Shown here piece after piece: positions 37,011 to 48,299 of a stretch of 64,000 nt of DNA. The stretch is from the NCBI GenBank assembly GCA_030062745.1, contig CP099854.1, positions 4,501,301 to 4,565,300 on the forward strand. The letters run 5' to 3'. Below the pieces are notes generated by a model that was not told the origin of the DNA, made no database searches, and saw only the letters and a list, made by a program, of their open reading frames with translations. Origin of the DNA: Capitulum mitella. Its lineage: Eukaryota > Arthropoda > Thecostraca > Pollicipedomorpha > Pollicipedidae. Position numbers and translations under genes: made by a program. Numbering within the stretch: position 1 is the stretch's first letter; each line of letters opens with the position of its first letter.

Positions 37011-37585
37011 GTCCTCCACTTGGATCCGCGCCTGCTTGAATCGCAGACAGACAATGCTTGGCCGATGAGAACCGAAAAGACCCTCGTGCCTGAATCACCA
37101 GCCATCATTGGACAGCTGTATTATATTGTATTGTATGGAAAGGTAGGGTAAAGAGGACCACTTAAGGAATGACGTCTTATTGTAACTTAGGCTGATCGGT
37201 TTCCTTAGTTCAGGGGTGGTAATCTCGTACGTGTAACATTTCGCTCTCGTTGTATACACGTGCTTTCCATCTGACTATGAAAATGAGTCTAACATTTCCA
37301 GATTCTGGCCAACATGTTACGACCCTGGTTTCCGAAAATCGTGAGGTAAAGTGGATCTGCGCTGGTCCACTTTATCCCATAAAGATAAAGATACCTTTAA
37401 CTCCTTCTCAACACTCTTTCTACTTGGTACAGCAAAACATCTTCGCAATAATTTAACGTTTATTCTAGGATTAAATAACGGGTGTTCTGCGCTGTTACAT
37501 GATTGCGACTTAGATGATACACAAGCCAGTTGGTTCAAAAATAAGCTCGTTTAAATCGTCAGTTTTTCTGAGGTGGTGGCTCAGT

Positions 37586-39559
37586 TCAAAAGCACTGGTC
37601 TGACTTCAGTAAGACACGTACAGCGTCTCCTTGCACGCACAGGTCGCACGTAATGTCATCGTCGTCCTCACCAACCCCAGCGCACATCTCGTGCGCCCAC
37701 TTGTTGTACTTGCAACAGGAAACCCAACCTTCTCTAGTTGTACACCGACTGAAAATGTCAATGCAGTACAGACATGGTGTGTCACTGTCACTGGCTTCTT
37801 GGTCACTCAGCTCCACCTACAGCGTCTTACGAGCGCGGTTCTTGCTCCTCTTTCTGCTTTTACTGGACTTTTCCACCTTTCCCTCTCTCAGCTGACGTTT
37901 GCGCGGGGAGCTGGTCATCACTTTAGTCTTCCCTTTTGTTACGTCCGTCCTCCCGTGACGTCTAACATCGCCGGCCTGCTTGTGGCACCGGAATGACGTC
38001 GCAAGGTAAGACTGGAAGTACTTCGCTGCTCGGCCCTGGCCTGGCTCTGCCAACCTGGTCTGATTTACGTCCGGACTGAACCGATGGCGTCGTTTCATTT
38101 GATTCACATTGCCCCAGGGCTGGTTACGGGCAGCCGACACAGGCGGTGATGGAGCTGAGCTGGAGGCAGCTGCCGGCTCCGAATCCCCACGGGCTGCTCT
38201 CCTCTCCCCCCCCCCCCTCCTCCAGCGTTCACGTTCGGCTCTCGTCCAGTGCTGTCCTCCGGTTCTGCTCGGGTGCTCTCCTCCAGCTCTCCTTGGACGC
38301 TGTTGTTTGGCTGCTCTGTGACCTCGGCCACCTCAGAGTCTTCGTCACCAAAGGTACTGCGATCACATGGGCAAATGCCAATCCTTCGGAAGGCGTTGAC
38401 TGCCGATGCTGGAATCGAAGCCCGAAGATAGGCCTCACCAAACAGTTCGGCCACCTTAACCGCAGTCGCAGACCGCCCGAGGCTGCTTCTGAGCCACTTC
38501 ACAGCTGCCTGTCCGTAGAACGTATTCAGTTGGAACATGAACCCAACATCCAGAGGCTGCAGCTATGAGTGCAGTGATGCGGCAGCACGATATTGGTGAC
38601 GTGTTTCTCTCTTGCCATGTCAACAGCGTCCAGGTGCTTCGTGTGGGACATGTGCCCGTTCAGAATCAGAAGTGCTGGATCGTCTCTGGTGGGCTTGGCG
38701 TGGCAGAGAAAATGTCTGAACCACTTCGCAAAGATATCCAGCTGCATTCGGCCTGAAGAATGGCATGCTCTCCCAGTTCCGGGCGGCGCGCCATTCAGAA
38801 TTTCAGCCGTCGTCCGAGCCCGTGGGAAGATCAGGAACGGAGGCATGAAGTTGCCGCCGGCGCCAGTGCAGATGACAGAGGCTGCAGTGATCACACGTCG
38901 GGCTGCAGATGACACGTCAGCACTCCACGTCCAGCTGAAGTCAGGCTGCCCACTTTCGGCCTACCTCTCCTTCAGAGCAAACACTTTCGATGACTTTGTT
39001 TGAACAGTGGTCACCCCGGTCTCATTGCAGTTGATGATTCGGTGGGCCGGGAAGTGCTGGGTGCTCACCACTTTCTCCAAAGACAAGAAAACTGGACAGC
39101 ATTCGCACGATCACGTGCGGATGACATGACCTGGGGTCAACGAAGAGCCAGACCTGGATGTGTTTTCTGGAACCCGATCAGCCATTCCGTTCTTGCGATC
39201 CCGCTGGGTCTGTTGAAGCTGCGAGGGATGTTATTTCAGTCTGCTTTCTGCAATGCTAAGAACTGGACATCTCGGGCAGAAACCTTGTGCAGTCTCCTTC
39301 CATTAGAAGGATGTGGTCCACAAGCTCCTTTTTCCCGAGCTTCACCGAATAAGGACCTGTGTCTTCCTAACATCTCTCTGGACCCTTTCGCGTCTCTATT
39401 TTGGTCCTTGACTCTTCGCTTGAAGAATGTGTTGGGAACCCCGAAACGCTGTCACACTTTTATATACCTTATCCTTATCTCCATTACTGCGCCGATCACA
39501 GGCCTCATTTTATCGGGACCCCACTTCCCACGCTTCGACTTCGGCTTGCACAAGTGCAT
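37586..39559 (-). pseudogene. Pogo-like DDE_1 transposase with C-terminal PHD finger, inactivated
   Basis: Read from 39,559 down, the pieces appear in the expected order but in changing frames. They are a basic start (MHLCKPKSKRGKWGPDKM), a psq/pogo-type helix-turn-helix (about 39,460-39,300, with FGVP then RRVKDQNRDAKGS), a CENPB-like segment (about 39,190, WLIGFQKTHPGLALR), and a DDE_1 catalytic core (39,050-38,540; TGVTTVQTKSSKVFALKER, then GNFMPPFLIFPRART, DIFAKWFRHFL and SHTKHLDAVDMAR). The C-terminal half of the core follows (38,538-38,330; VKVAELFGEAYLRAS, then AFRRIGICPCDR), then an acidic/basic linker. The last piece is a Cys4-His-Cys3 PHD finger (about 37,780-37,640; PCLYC, SCCKYNKWAHEMC, CDLC). 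The first two catalytic aspartates are Asn (NETG at about 39,024; LILNGH at about 38,658). Several frameshifts confirm it is dead. Confidence 0.85.
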
Positions 39560-39655
39560 GACATTTGTGAAAACACATACAAAACATTATGCACTGTTGT
39601 CGTCACGGAATGAGAATTGGGCATCCGGCGGGCAGGGTAGGGAAGAGGGATTTTG

Positions 39656-39692
39656 CGTCAAATATTTCCATGTGATATGGAAATATTTGACG
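39656..39692. repeat. Perfect 16-nt hairpin, AT-rich
   Basis: The arms cgtcaaatatttccat and atggaaatatttgacg are exact complements with a 5-nt loop (gtgat). It lies just upstream (5' side) of the transposase relic and inside the transposon limits. It could be an RNA stem-loop or a remnant of a nested small repeat. Confidence 0.85.
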
Positions 39693-40396
39693 AAGGTACA
39701 GTATTAAGTGACAGGAAAAATGGGGAGGCGGACATACCATTTCGTCCCTGGTCAATATCCCCATGCTCCAGTAGCGAAAGCGGCCATCCGTTAATTATGT
39801 TACGCAAGGAAGTTGGTAAAGGCATGGCGTTTGCGTCCATAATGTTCAAGGGCAAATACACATGTAAAAGGGGAGGTATTAGTAGCAGTATTTTTCCAAT
39901 CGTCCCAACAGTTTAAACGTAATGAATGGGCGAACCCAAAGTTGGCAATGCGTTCTTAAAACCAGGATTGTTTGCCGAAAAACTTGCTGGGAACTCGACA
40001 AAGTGAAGGCAGAATATCAGCTGATGGAAGTGATCGATACTCACAGGAGAAACACTGAAGAGGAAGAAAATCATTTGAAACAGGTCGACACCAGCTGAAG
40101 GCAAAGAGCTACAGCCTCTCTTGGCGATCTGCCCAAACTCCTGGCAAGCTCAGGACCAGAAGGGAAGTGATACTGGAACTGGGACGAAACATCAATGCCC
40201 ATCCCTTAGAAGTGGCTCCAGTGCTCCTGAATCACAACCCTGACGACATAATAACGTCCTGTCGACAAATTTTGGCGACCCACTGATTTGAAGGAAAGAG
40301 TCTCCTCTCTATCCACTTAAAACACCTCAAGATACGGTAGCGATTTCACCCAAAGGAATGGCGCAAAATGGACCAATAAAGGGATAAAGTGGACCA

Positions 40397-41205
40397 CACG
40401 TGGTCCCCTCCCCCCTAACGACTGTCATATCGGAAAACGAGTTGTGCGCAATGTTTTTAAGACAGCCCATAACTGAACAATACCCGAAGACCCGCATTCA
40501 AACGAGTTTAGAATAAACAAAAACCGGGTTGTTGTAACTAATGCTAACAGAGTGCAACTGGCGAATTTTAACATGTCTTCTCTTGAATCCGCTGACCAAC
40601 AAGGAGAGATTTTGTCGTTGTGCACTAACGCACGGTGTCACCACTAAACTTTGTGGGCGGCTGCCGCAAACATGGCGGATGTTAGTTGCGCCGTTTTACA
40701 GGAGGAAGCAGCATCAACCGCCGCTGAAGGGCCGGTGGTTCACTTTACCCCGATGGGCCACTTTATCTTTATCTTTATCTTTATCTCTATCCCACCTTCT
40801 GTTACTGGATTGTAAGGCAACGGGAATTCTACTCTTGCAAGCGAACACGTATGGCTATTACATTTCCAAGTCAAAAAGTTACAAAAAATCAGATGAGGTA
40901 TTGGGTCTTTCTATCACATGCGCACTCACAAAATCAGTCGATGGCAAGAAACAGGATGGGAAACACAAATAAAGTCGCAAAAATACAAATTAAAGAATGA
41001 CGAGCACCATTCGCGCGATAATCAAAGAAAGCCGTTCCTGACAGTGGCTCAATGTGTCCATCGCTCACTGGGCTCGTAAGGATCGTCTGCAACAGAAACC
41101 GGCAGTGTCAGTGAACGGCGCCAGGCCATTGAAAACGGGCCAACAAACCAAAATATCTTCCAGTGGTCCACCTCACGCTTTAATAGCCTCTGTGATATTT
41201 CAGCC
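40397..41205. other. Spacer with a small ATG frame and YY1-like word
   Basis: At 40,672 the sequence caaacATGGCGGAT resembles both a start codon in good context and a YY1-type site. It opens a 49-codon frame beginning MADVSCAVLQEEAAST, which runs into a (tttatc)n simple repeat (40,763-40,790) and then a stop. I do not recognise the peptide. No other gene is seen. Confidence 0.3.
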
Positions 41206-41576
41206 GCTTCACTGGTTGCTTGTCACAGCTGCTTTTTCACGAATTCGGTAACCATTCGCTGCTGTATTATCCTTTTTAAGGGCTCATCCGACAGTCACGA
41301 GTTGATTGGCCATAAGAGGCTAACCAATATGACCTTCCGAAAAACTGCCTCGCTGCATCCACGACTGCACCGACGGTGATAACACCAACCCATCTGTCAG
41401 TTTAAATACTCACGACGTACATCGTTGGGAGTGAAGCGTCCTGTCGCCGCCATGCAGAAACTGGCTAAACCAACTGGTCACGTGACTAGGGTGCCCAGTT
41501 TGAGAACTCTCTTGCATTCTTCGCCTCGGGCGTTATTGCTGTGATGGCGTATATGTGATAGCTTTAATATAGGTCT

Positions 41577-42025
41577 TAGGCAGGTAGCCAGGATTTTCGT
41601 GAGTGGTGGGCAGATGTCAAATTTTGTCATATGCCACTGGAATATGACGGGATTTGTACGAAAAGGCAGCAGTGTAATGCAACTTTCCTCATATTTAGCC
41701 CACAAGAATCACAGGAGCAACCAAAGGGGGTGGGCCGGGGACTCCACTCCCTCCCCCCTTAGGCCCGCATTTTTTATGAAAACCATTGTACATCGCCTTC
41801 CCAGCGGGCGGTTTTTGTATGATTTCAGTTCACACTGAGCTCCGCCCGCCCCTCCCCCCCCCTTTAAGAAAACCCTGGCTGCGCCCCTGACGAGAATAAA
41901 AATATGTGTTTTTACAACATATGTATGATCACTATTCCTATTCCTCCGAAGTCGCTATGTATCTAGCGCAGACCGCTTGGCTCAGGAGTGGGGCATAGCC
42001 CCATGCCCCTCTCGGTCACGTGCCT
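41577..42025 (+). mobile_element. hAT-like MITE, family B, copy 3, interrupted by a nested MITE
   Basis: It starts with taggcaggtagccagg and ends with ctcggtcacgtgcctg. The flanking octamers ataggtct (41,569-41,576) and ataagtct (42,026-42,033) match at 7 of 8. The core is split by the family-A element at 41,710-41,889. The halves on either side join to match the uninterrupted copies. Confidence 0.8.
41710..41889 (-). mobile_element. hAT-like MITE, family A, nested in family B
   Basis: The left end 'cacaggagcaacca' and right end 'ccctggctgcgcccctg' are the family termini. The flanking octamers acaagaat (41,702-41,709) and acgagaat (41,890-41,897) match at 7 of 8. The interior has the usual core (tatgaaaaccattgtacatc, ggtttttgtatgatttcag, cacactgagctc). 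Confidence 0.85.
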
Positions 42026-42429
42026 GATAAGTCTGAATCTGAATCCGAACATGAAGTCGCTAAAATCTCCTTCAGTCCGTGAATTCGAGGAAACAGTACT
42101 GACGAGGTTTTCGGTGGCCGAAGCTAATGTTTTTGTGCGTTCTGCTTTCCAACCACTGATAGCCAGATTTCCTGGTCCATGTATTATTGTGCATGTATTA
42201 TTATCCATGATTCTCCTGCTGCATGTATTCGAGGGAACTGGACGCACCAGGACACAGTAAGGAAGGGTCGTTTGAAACGGTTGGTATTTTCGTGCACTTT
42301 AGTAACCCAGACTCATGGTATCATTCCGTTTCGATCAGACCTGAGTTAACGAAGTTATTTTAGCAAGAAGCTGGTTGCAAACTTGACATGCGTTTAGTTA
42401 CTTTTAACGTGGGGAAAATCGTTGTTTGC

Positions 42430-43370
42430 TGTTTGTTTCTGTCACATCTGCTTTTCACGGATTCGGTGATTGTTCGGTAACTATTTTATCCTTTTTATGG
42501 GCTCATCGAATCTGTCACCAACGATTGGCCATAAGAAGCCGGCCACCACGACCTTCCGAAAAACTGCCTTACTTGCTGAACCCACGACTGCACCAACGGT
42601 GATAACACCAACCCATCTGTAATTTTAAATATTCACGTTCATGTGATGGCTTTGATATAGGTCTCAGGCACGAAGCCAGGATTTTCCGGGGGGGGGGGCG
42701 AATGCCAAGTTTCGTCATATGTCACAGACATATGACGAAATTGATAGGAAGAAGCAGCAATTTTATGAAACTGACTTTACATTTAACCTAGAGGAATACA
42801 TATGTTTGCTTTCGCAACATGTGTATGGTCACTGGTCCGTATTCCTGCTAAATCGCCAGATATCTAGTGCAGTGCAGTGCAGTGTAGTGCAGACCCCTTG
42901 GTTAAGGGGGGTGGGGCGTGGCCCCCATGCTCCCTCGGCTACGTCCCTGGTAGGTCTGAATCTAAAGCTGGACATGAAGACGATAAAAATCTCCTGCAGT
43001 CCGTGGATTCGGCAAGAGAGTATCGACGAAGTTTTCAGTGACCAAAGTTTTTGTGTCTGTGCGTTTTCTTTGAAAACCATTGCTCAGCCACATTCCCTTG
43101 GTTCCAGCTGTATGTATTCGAGCGGTCTGAATGTACCAGAACACAGAAAGAACAGACCTTTTTAAATCATTGATGTTTTCGTGCACGTAAGTAACCCAGA
43201 CTAACGGTATCATCTTGCTCCAAACAGGACTCTACTCATGAATGACTAAAAAGGTTTGGAATGCGAGCAATAATTCATTTTAGTAAGAGGTTTGCTGCAA
43301 ACTAGACATGCGTTCAATTGCTGTTAACACGGGAGGACCGTCGGTTCATCTGTTTCTTAGATGGTAAAGG
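42430..43370 (+). repeat. Tandem segmental duplication, copy 2
   Basis: This is the direct-orientation partner of 41,210-42,425, abutting it. It lacks the nested family-A MITE. Both copies carry the family-B MITE at the same place with matching flanks, so that insertion predates the duplication. Confidence 0.8.
42665..42949 (+). mobile_element. hAT-like MITE, family B, copy 4
   Basis: The termini caggcacgaagccagg and ccctcggctacgtccctg are inverted repeats. The flanking octamers are ataggtct (42,657-42,664) and gtaggtct (42,950-42,957). It has a poly-G run after the left end and a gtgca micro-repeat (about 42,869-42,893) in the core. It is non-coding. Confidence 0.85.
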
Positions 43371-45660
43371 AAACAAGTTTCCATACTATTTTCCATTCTC
43401 GTAGGACTTGCCGCCACAGCAACCAACCACTGACAAAATTTTACAGAAATTTTCTACAGGATTCCACTTAAATTTTTTGCAAGACCATACTTTCACAAAA
43501 GGTCTGAAAACCTGGCCTTTCAGACGGTAAATAATGTTAACATCACCTTAACCCTCGAAGCCCCCCTGGACGCGGGCGTTTTTTGTGATCTGCTATAGCA
43601 ATCTGCGTTCCTTAAAGTATGCGATATTATTTGTTTGCTCAACAAACTTGGGCGGCACGTTAACGTTCAGTGGAGTGATTAATCGTTAATCAAGATGATC
43701 ACTCCTATTTATACGGCTGATAGTTTGCCCGACTCTTGTTTCTGAGGAGCACTCGACAGGACGTCTCCAGATAACATTGGAGATTACGCCGAGTGTCACG
43801 TGACCGGCGGTTGACGACATCCCGCCCGCTTCATCCCGCGGGACGAGCGATTCCCATTACATGCCGTTCACTGCCGGTCCCGCTAGACCACTCGACCCGC
43901 CCGCTAACAGCTGCGGCAGAAACGCCACGCAAAAACGGAGGCGAGACGAAAGCATGCGTGGCTCCGCGCCCAGCGGCCGCCGGACAGAGGGCCGGACGGC
44001 GGCCGCGCGGGCCGCTGCCAGCGGGCTGGCACGTGCCGCGCCGCCAGCCGACGCTCACCTGGCAGGCCCGCCGCCGCCGCCGCCGCCGCGCCGCGTCGGT
44101 ATCGACTAGCGGGCGGCCGGCGCCGGCACCTGGCGTCGCGGCCGGCAGGGGCGGCGCCAGGAGCGGCGCGGGGGAGGCCGCCGCCGACCGCCGCGGTGGT
44201 GTCGGAGTGGCGACGCGCGTCTGCTCCGGCCGGCGCCGGCTGACAGCCGACCGTCGGCGCCGCCGGGAAGGGGGGTCGGCACGCTCGTGACCCTCCGTGG
44301 GGAGGGGGGTCAGGACGCTCGTGCCGTGGCGAGGAGGGTCAGGACTTGAGCTGAGGATTCGGGTTCGGACGATTGCGAAGTTCGGTCGAATATTCGGATT
44401 CGCCGAATGTTCGAATTTTATTTCCAAAATTTCGACTGTTGGCCATTTTTTCACCCGATTTTTTGCCGAATATTGTGATGTCAACCGAACATGCGAATAC
44501 CGAATGCGAATATGCGAAAACTGTTTTGCACTTCGCTGCAGAATATGACGAAAAATATGAGCCAAATGACACATAACGCAGCGGAACGTTAATAGAAGCA
44601 TTGCGTGCCGTTGTTTTGGCCGTAGTACATCATTATGCATAAGAGCAATGCTGAGTCACACAACTGAAGTATGCTCCAGCTCTTCCTCACTGTGGTACGA
44701 ATCGGCTCATCATATTCCGTGGGGAGACGAGAAGCCTCAAAATTACATCTGTGACATCTGTGAATGTTCAGTGTCTGGCAACGTCGGGCAGAGACACCGG
44801 GTTGGTATCAGTCGGTAGGTGAAGGTTGACGCTGCCGTAAAGTATATAAGAACTTATTGATCTTGCCTCTTTTATTTTATTCTTTCAAGACAAATACGGG
44901 GAAACAGCTGATGGGTCCAGACATTGACGGCTAATGGGCGTGCATTGAGCTTTTGCACACATGCTGGTGTGACATCGAAGCGAGAAACTGCGACATCGGG
45001 AGTTCCTCACGTACTATCCTGGCGTCTAACATTCGAAATTTTCGTTACGAAGATGTGACTTTTTATTTAAACACCGCCAATCAGAGCGCTCTCTGCCGCT
45101 GACGTCATGCCCTCCCCTGCCTCGTCAGAGCCCCGCCGTTCACCCGATGCTCGGCGCCGGCTGAAACTTAGAAGCTGTCTGTAGCTTGTTCATGTAACTG
45201 CAAATCATTCTGGTTTTTACATACTGCTCCGGCTGTTCCTTTCGGGATGAAATGACACCAGCTTCGAATGCTTCGAACATTCGACTCGAATATTCAAATA
45301 TGTCCCTCCGAATATTCGAGTCCCAAAACCTAGTCGAACTACCAGCTCTGGTGAGGACAGCCGTGCCGGGGCGCGAGGACCGCCAGCAGTGATGCCCGCC
45401 GGGGTTGACCTGTTGACCTGTTGAGCTGTTAGAACAGCTGAACATCAGACGGGAGCAAGAGAGCCGGGAGATGGTAGATAGAAGCGCAGGAGCTCCAGGA
45501 AATAAGAAGCAAGACCAACGACGACAGGTGACAGCAAACCAGAGCAGCAGGATCAGGAGACAGAATGGGCACGACCGCCGCCCCTTAGGAGATAGAAGCA
45601 GGAGGGCCAGGAGACACAAGACTGGAGCAAGGGTTTCAGGAGGCAGGAGCCTGAGGGAGT
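43371..45660. other. Spacer including a CpG-rich block
   Basis: From 43,790 to 44,300 the DNA is extremely CpG-rich and open on both strands (165 codons on +, 269 on -). The products are Arg/Ala/Pro-rich and mirror each other, so composition is the likelier explanation than a gene. The flanks 44,360-44,560 and 45,250-45,310 share a gcgaat/cgaata word. No domains were recognised. Confidence 0.45.
45077..45107 (+). promoter_or_regulatory. CCAAT box followed by CRE
   Basis: CCAAT (45,077-45,081, in cgccaatcag) is followed after 18 bp by the full CRE TGACGTCA (45,100-45,107), leading into GC-rich DNA. The arrangement is typical of NF-Y/CREB promoters in animals. The downstream transcript is not identified, so this is tentative. 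Confidence 0.35.
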
Positions 45661-45693
45661 AGAATAGAGTAGTAGTAGAAGTAGTAGTGGAAA

Positions 45694-45741
<48 letters not shown>
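45694..45741 (+). repeat. (TAG)n microsatellite
   Basis: About 16 uninterrupted tag triplets, preceded by imperfect copies from about 45,668. The surrounding 45,460-45,960 is a loose 'gcaggag' / 'aggagaca' repeat. Long frames such as the poly-Thr, poly-Leu and poly-Tyr ones on the minus strand are produced by this repeat. Confidence 0.95.
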
Positions 45742-45949
45742 AGCAGGAGCGTGAGAGGGCAAAATACAGAAACTCCTGAGGGCAGGAGACAGGTGCCTGG
45801 GTCAGGAGCGTAGGGAGACGGAGGACCGGAGGCTGGAGGAAGCTCAAGCCAAGCGCAGAAACGCCACCAAAAAAGAGACAGAAACTGGAGCTGGCGGGAG
45901 ACAGGAGACAGGAGTGGGAGCAGGAGCGTCAGGTCACGCGTGACTGCAA

Positions 45950-47145
45950 CCCGGACGGCAGGAGCAGGAGGCAGAAGCATCAGGAAACAGAGCGCAGCAT
46001 GGCGCGGCGACGAGGAATGGCGCAGCGAACTTCGATTCAGAATCACTCGCTTGGGCGCCAGTCCGCGTGGCGCAAGAGCATTCTGTCCACTTCAGAGTCC
46101 TTCTTCTCTTTCCTTGGCAACGCACTGTCAGACAGCTACAACACAGCCAGCCTATCAATAGCTTGCTGGGCGTATCTGAGAACCGTGGCGAAATCTCTCA
46201 TTCGACGCAGTCAGGACAGGCAACAAGAACGCTTCCAATCCAGTCCAGTCGAGTCTGCCCGGTCGTCCGGCAAGTTACGAGACGTCTGAGCGAGGCTGCC
46301 GAGCTGCTGGGCTCTAAGCCGTGCTGCTCGGCTGGTTATCGATAATCCGCCACGGCTCGCTCCGCTCCACTCTGAGCCTCCGCCCCTCAGGCAGTGTTGA
46401 CGCTTCGCCCGTGTTTGCGGACGGGAAGGATGCGGGAAGGCATGAATTGTTTGTTATTGCGCTGCCCTCCCCTCCCTCTCCGCCGACACGCGTTCAGCGT
46501 GGTCCCATGAGGGCGGCCTGCCAACGGGCGGGAAAAAAATCAGCGGGGTACGGCCCGGCTGTTCGCACAGTCGGACCTCGTGTTTCGGCTGGTTAACTGT
46601 GGCCCCGAACACCGTCCGAGCACTGAGAGGAACTACCGAGCCGCGGCATCAGTCTTCCCTCGGCGGTCGTGTGAACGTGACGAAATGTGGACTACGGTGG
46701 TGAAACGGAAGAGTCCTTCAGGCGCCTTCACTCGGCGACTGGAACTGAAAGCGGTAGGCCGTGGACTGGAATGGGCCAACTTCAGTCTCCTGTTTTGACT
46801 CGGATTGCAATGTATCACATGCGTGTTCGTGGAGATGTTGCTGATCAAATATACGCCGTGGATATTACGTCGATATAATACCAGGACATGTATGTTAACA
46901 CCGCGGACCTCGCCACAAAGCGCAATACAATACAATACAATGAACGGTACAATGTAGGACGGATCACACTCCAAACTGCCCGGGCCACCATATGCTGTAG
47001 CTTCGGTTGTAGACGGCGTGTTGGACCGTAGGCCATGCGCTGAACTGAAGACTGCCCATGCGAAGAATCTCTAGAGTTAGGACAATAGGACCCCTAGGGC
47101 CCTTGGCTTACGTTACGTCTCTGGAACTCCCTTCCCCACTCACCT
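45950..47145. other. Spacer with no gene recognised
   Basis: Short overlapping frames only. A small (caata)n run lies at about 46,921-46,941. No domain or transposon end was recognised. Confidence 0.4.
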
Positions 47146-47149
47146 ACAC

Positions 47150-47665
47150 CATCCATGACAGGAGGATCTTCCCTCGTTGGGGACTCCTTTGCAGAGGAGC
47201 ATCCTCTGCTGTCCTTGCATATGCCTGTTGGTAGGTACGTGCCGAGAGGTCCACTTGCCTTCCTCGGTCAGGGCACCCCACCACCTGCCTTTGAGGAGTC
47301 TGCCTGAGGTCTGAGGGCCCTTTGCGGTGGAATGGATTTGCCTTTCCCAGACGGGGGGCCCTTCCCGACACACCCCGAAGGGGCCCTTCCCGACACACCC
47401 TGAAGGGGCCCTTCCCGACACACCCTGAAGGGGCCCTTCCCGACACACCGACACCATCACATGACAGGAGGGCCTTTCCTGGCTGGCGGCTCCTCTGCAG
47501 AAGAACGTCCTTCCCGGTACTCGCCTTTTGGTAGGTACATGCCAGGGGGCCCACTTACCTTTCCCGGTCAGGGGGCACCCGCTATCTGCCAGAGGGGTCT
47601 TTGCCTGAGAGTATGGGGGTACTTTGCGGAGGAGTGGGTTTGCCTTTCCAGCCCCGAGGGAGTGC
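47150..47665 (+). repeat. Tandem duplication of about 300 bp with an embedded 25-bp repeat
   Basis: The segment 47,150-47,345 (catgacaggagg..., gttggtaggtacgtgcc, ggatttgcctttccca) recurs at 47,456-47,660 with many substitutions. Between them, 47,349-47,455 consists of four copies of a 25-bp unit, ggggcccttcccgacacacc plus ctgaa. Open frames on both strands (up to 219 codons) follow from the repeat. Confidence 0.8.
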
Positions 47666-47826
47666 CCCTTTAGCCAGGGGTCCCTTCGTGGGCCGAAAAA
47701 AAATCGGGGTCCCAGGACCCCTAGGACCTTCCTGGCTGCGCTGCAGGGGCAAACACACAAACAGATAAAACTGGGCAAAGTCAGACGCGTCAGGCTCATT
47801 TTCCGGAAAGTTTCGGTAGATCCATT

Positions 47827-48039
47827 TCAGTAGTTTCGGAAGTCAAGTTTCCGTAGAAGTTCTGTACGGGTTCGAGAGGCGGTGATGTCCGGCGGCAGGT
47901 GATTCCAGGACTGGGCCGCGCGATACGAAAAAGTCCTGCAGGCCACAGACGGAAAGTTGGCGGCTCTGAGGCGCCGGCCGACGACGTCCGGGTGGCACGC
48001 TGGGATAGACTGTACTATAGACTGTGGATCTGACCGCAA
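47827..48039 (-). pseudogene. 3' end of a non-LTR retrotransposon (LINE) ORF2, 5'-truncated
   Basis: The minus-strand frame (70 codons, ending in TGA) contains RTFSYRAAQSWNHLPPDI followed by TELLRKL. This is the characteristic C-terminal tail of reverse-transcriptase ORFs of jockey/CR1-like LINEs (R-F--RA---WN-LP--IR...F---L). Nothing upstream continues the reverse transcriptase, so this is the usual 5'-truncated insertion. About 80 bp of 3' flank lead to an A-rich cacacaaacagataaaa end on the + strand side. Confidence 0.65.
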
Positions 48040-48166
48040 ACTGCAGAGTGGATCATGCTCGTATCGATCTTAAAAATGGATTGCACTCAGCATATGTAGA
48101 CTGCAAAATTGACCGCATACTTGAGTGGATTGTGGAGTAGAAAGATCATGGTAGTGTCTTGACGGA

Positions 48167-48205
48167 CATCGTAAATGGTATGTAACGTGCATACCATTTA
48201 CGATG
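48167..48205. repeat. Perfect 16-nt hairpin
   Basis: The arms catcgtaaatggtatg and cataccatttacgatg are exact complements with a 7-nt loop (taacgtg). It stands next to the 38-bp repeat array. It is too short for a typical miRNA precursor unless the flanks pair too, which they do not visibly do. Confidence 0.85.
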
Positions 48206-48299
48206 AAGTGGTATGTAGACTGTAGATTAGACCTCAGTCTGTAGTGTATCCCAGATTAACCGGAGGATGTTGATTTGGAACGTAGACCAGTGTGCGCCG

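Larger units (their letters stand above)
37363..40396 (-). mobile_element. Pogo-like (Tc1/mariner superfamily) DNA transposon with PHD finger
   Basis: A perfect 16-bp inverted repeat, tggtccactttatccc (37,363-37,378) and its complement (40,381-40,396), brackets a 3.03-kb segment holding one broken transposase gene on the minus strand. I take this pair as the TIRs. A flanking TA target is not evident, so the exact ends could lie a few bases further out: a partly complementary gtaaagtgga lies just left, and a ggaccacacgtggtcc palindrome spans the right end. No other gene is inside. Confidence 0.6.
41210..42425 (+). repeat. Tandem segmental duplication, copy 1
   Basis: This segment aligns with 42,430-43,370. 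Shared stretches include the 'ggccataagaggc...ccttccgaaaaactgcct' phrase, 'ggtgataacaccaaccc', the MITE-B insertion with the same flanks, 'catgaagtcg-taaaatctcc', 'cccagact-a-ggtatcat' and 'gcaaact-gacatgcgtt'. It contains one extra insertion, a family-A MITE, that copy 2 lacks. Confidence 0.8.

Noticed and set aside
40757-40795. Outer TIR of the pogo-like element at 40.76 kb
   Set aside because: The ccactttatctttatc match to the left end is mainly a (tttatc)n simple repeat in direct orientation. The perfect inverted 16-mer at 40,381-40,396 is the better end.
43793-44640. 165- and 269-codon overlapping ORFs in GC-rich DNA
   Set aside because: Both strands are open across the same CpG-rich block, the products are Arg/Ala/Pro-rich without domains, and there is no splice or homology support.
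45553-46046. Poly-Leu / poly-Tyr / poly-Thr ORFs on the minus strand
   Set aside because: They are produced by the (TAG)n microsatellite read in three frames.
47140-47799. 219-codon minus-strand ORF
   Set aside because: It spans a tandem duplication with an internal 25-bp repeat. There is no domain, and an equally open + frame exists.
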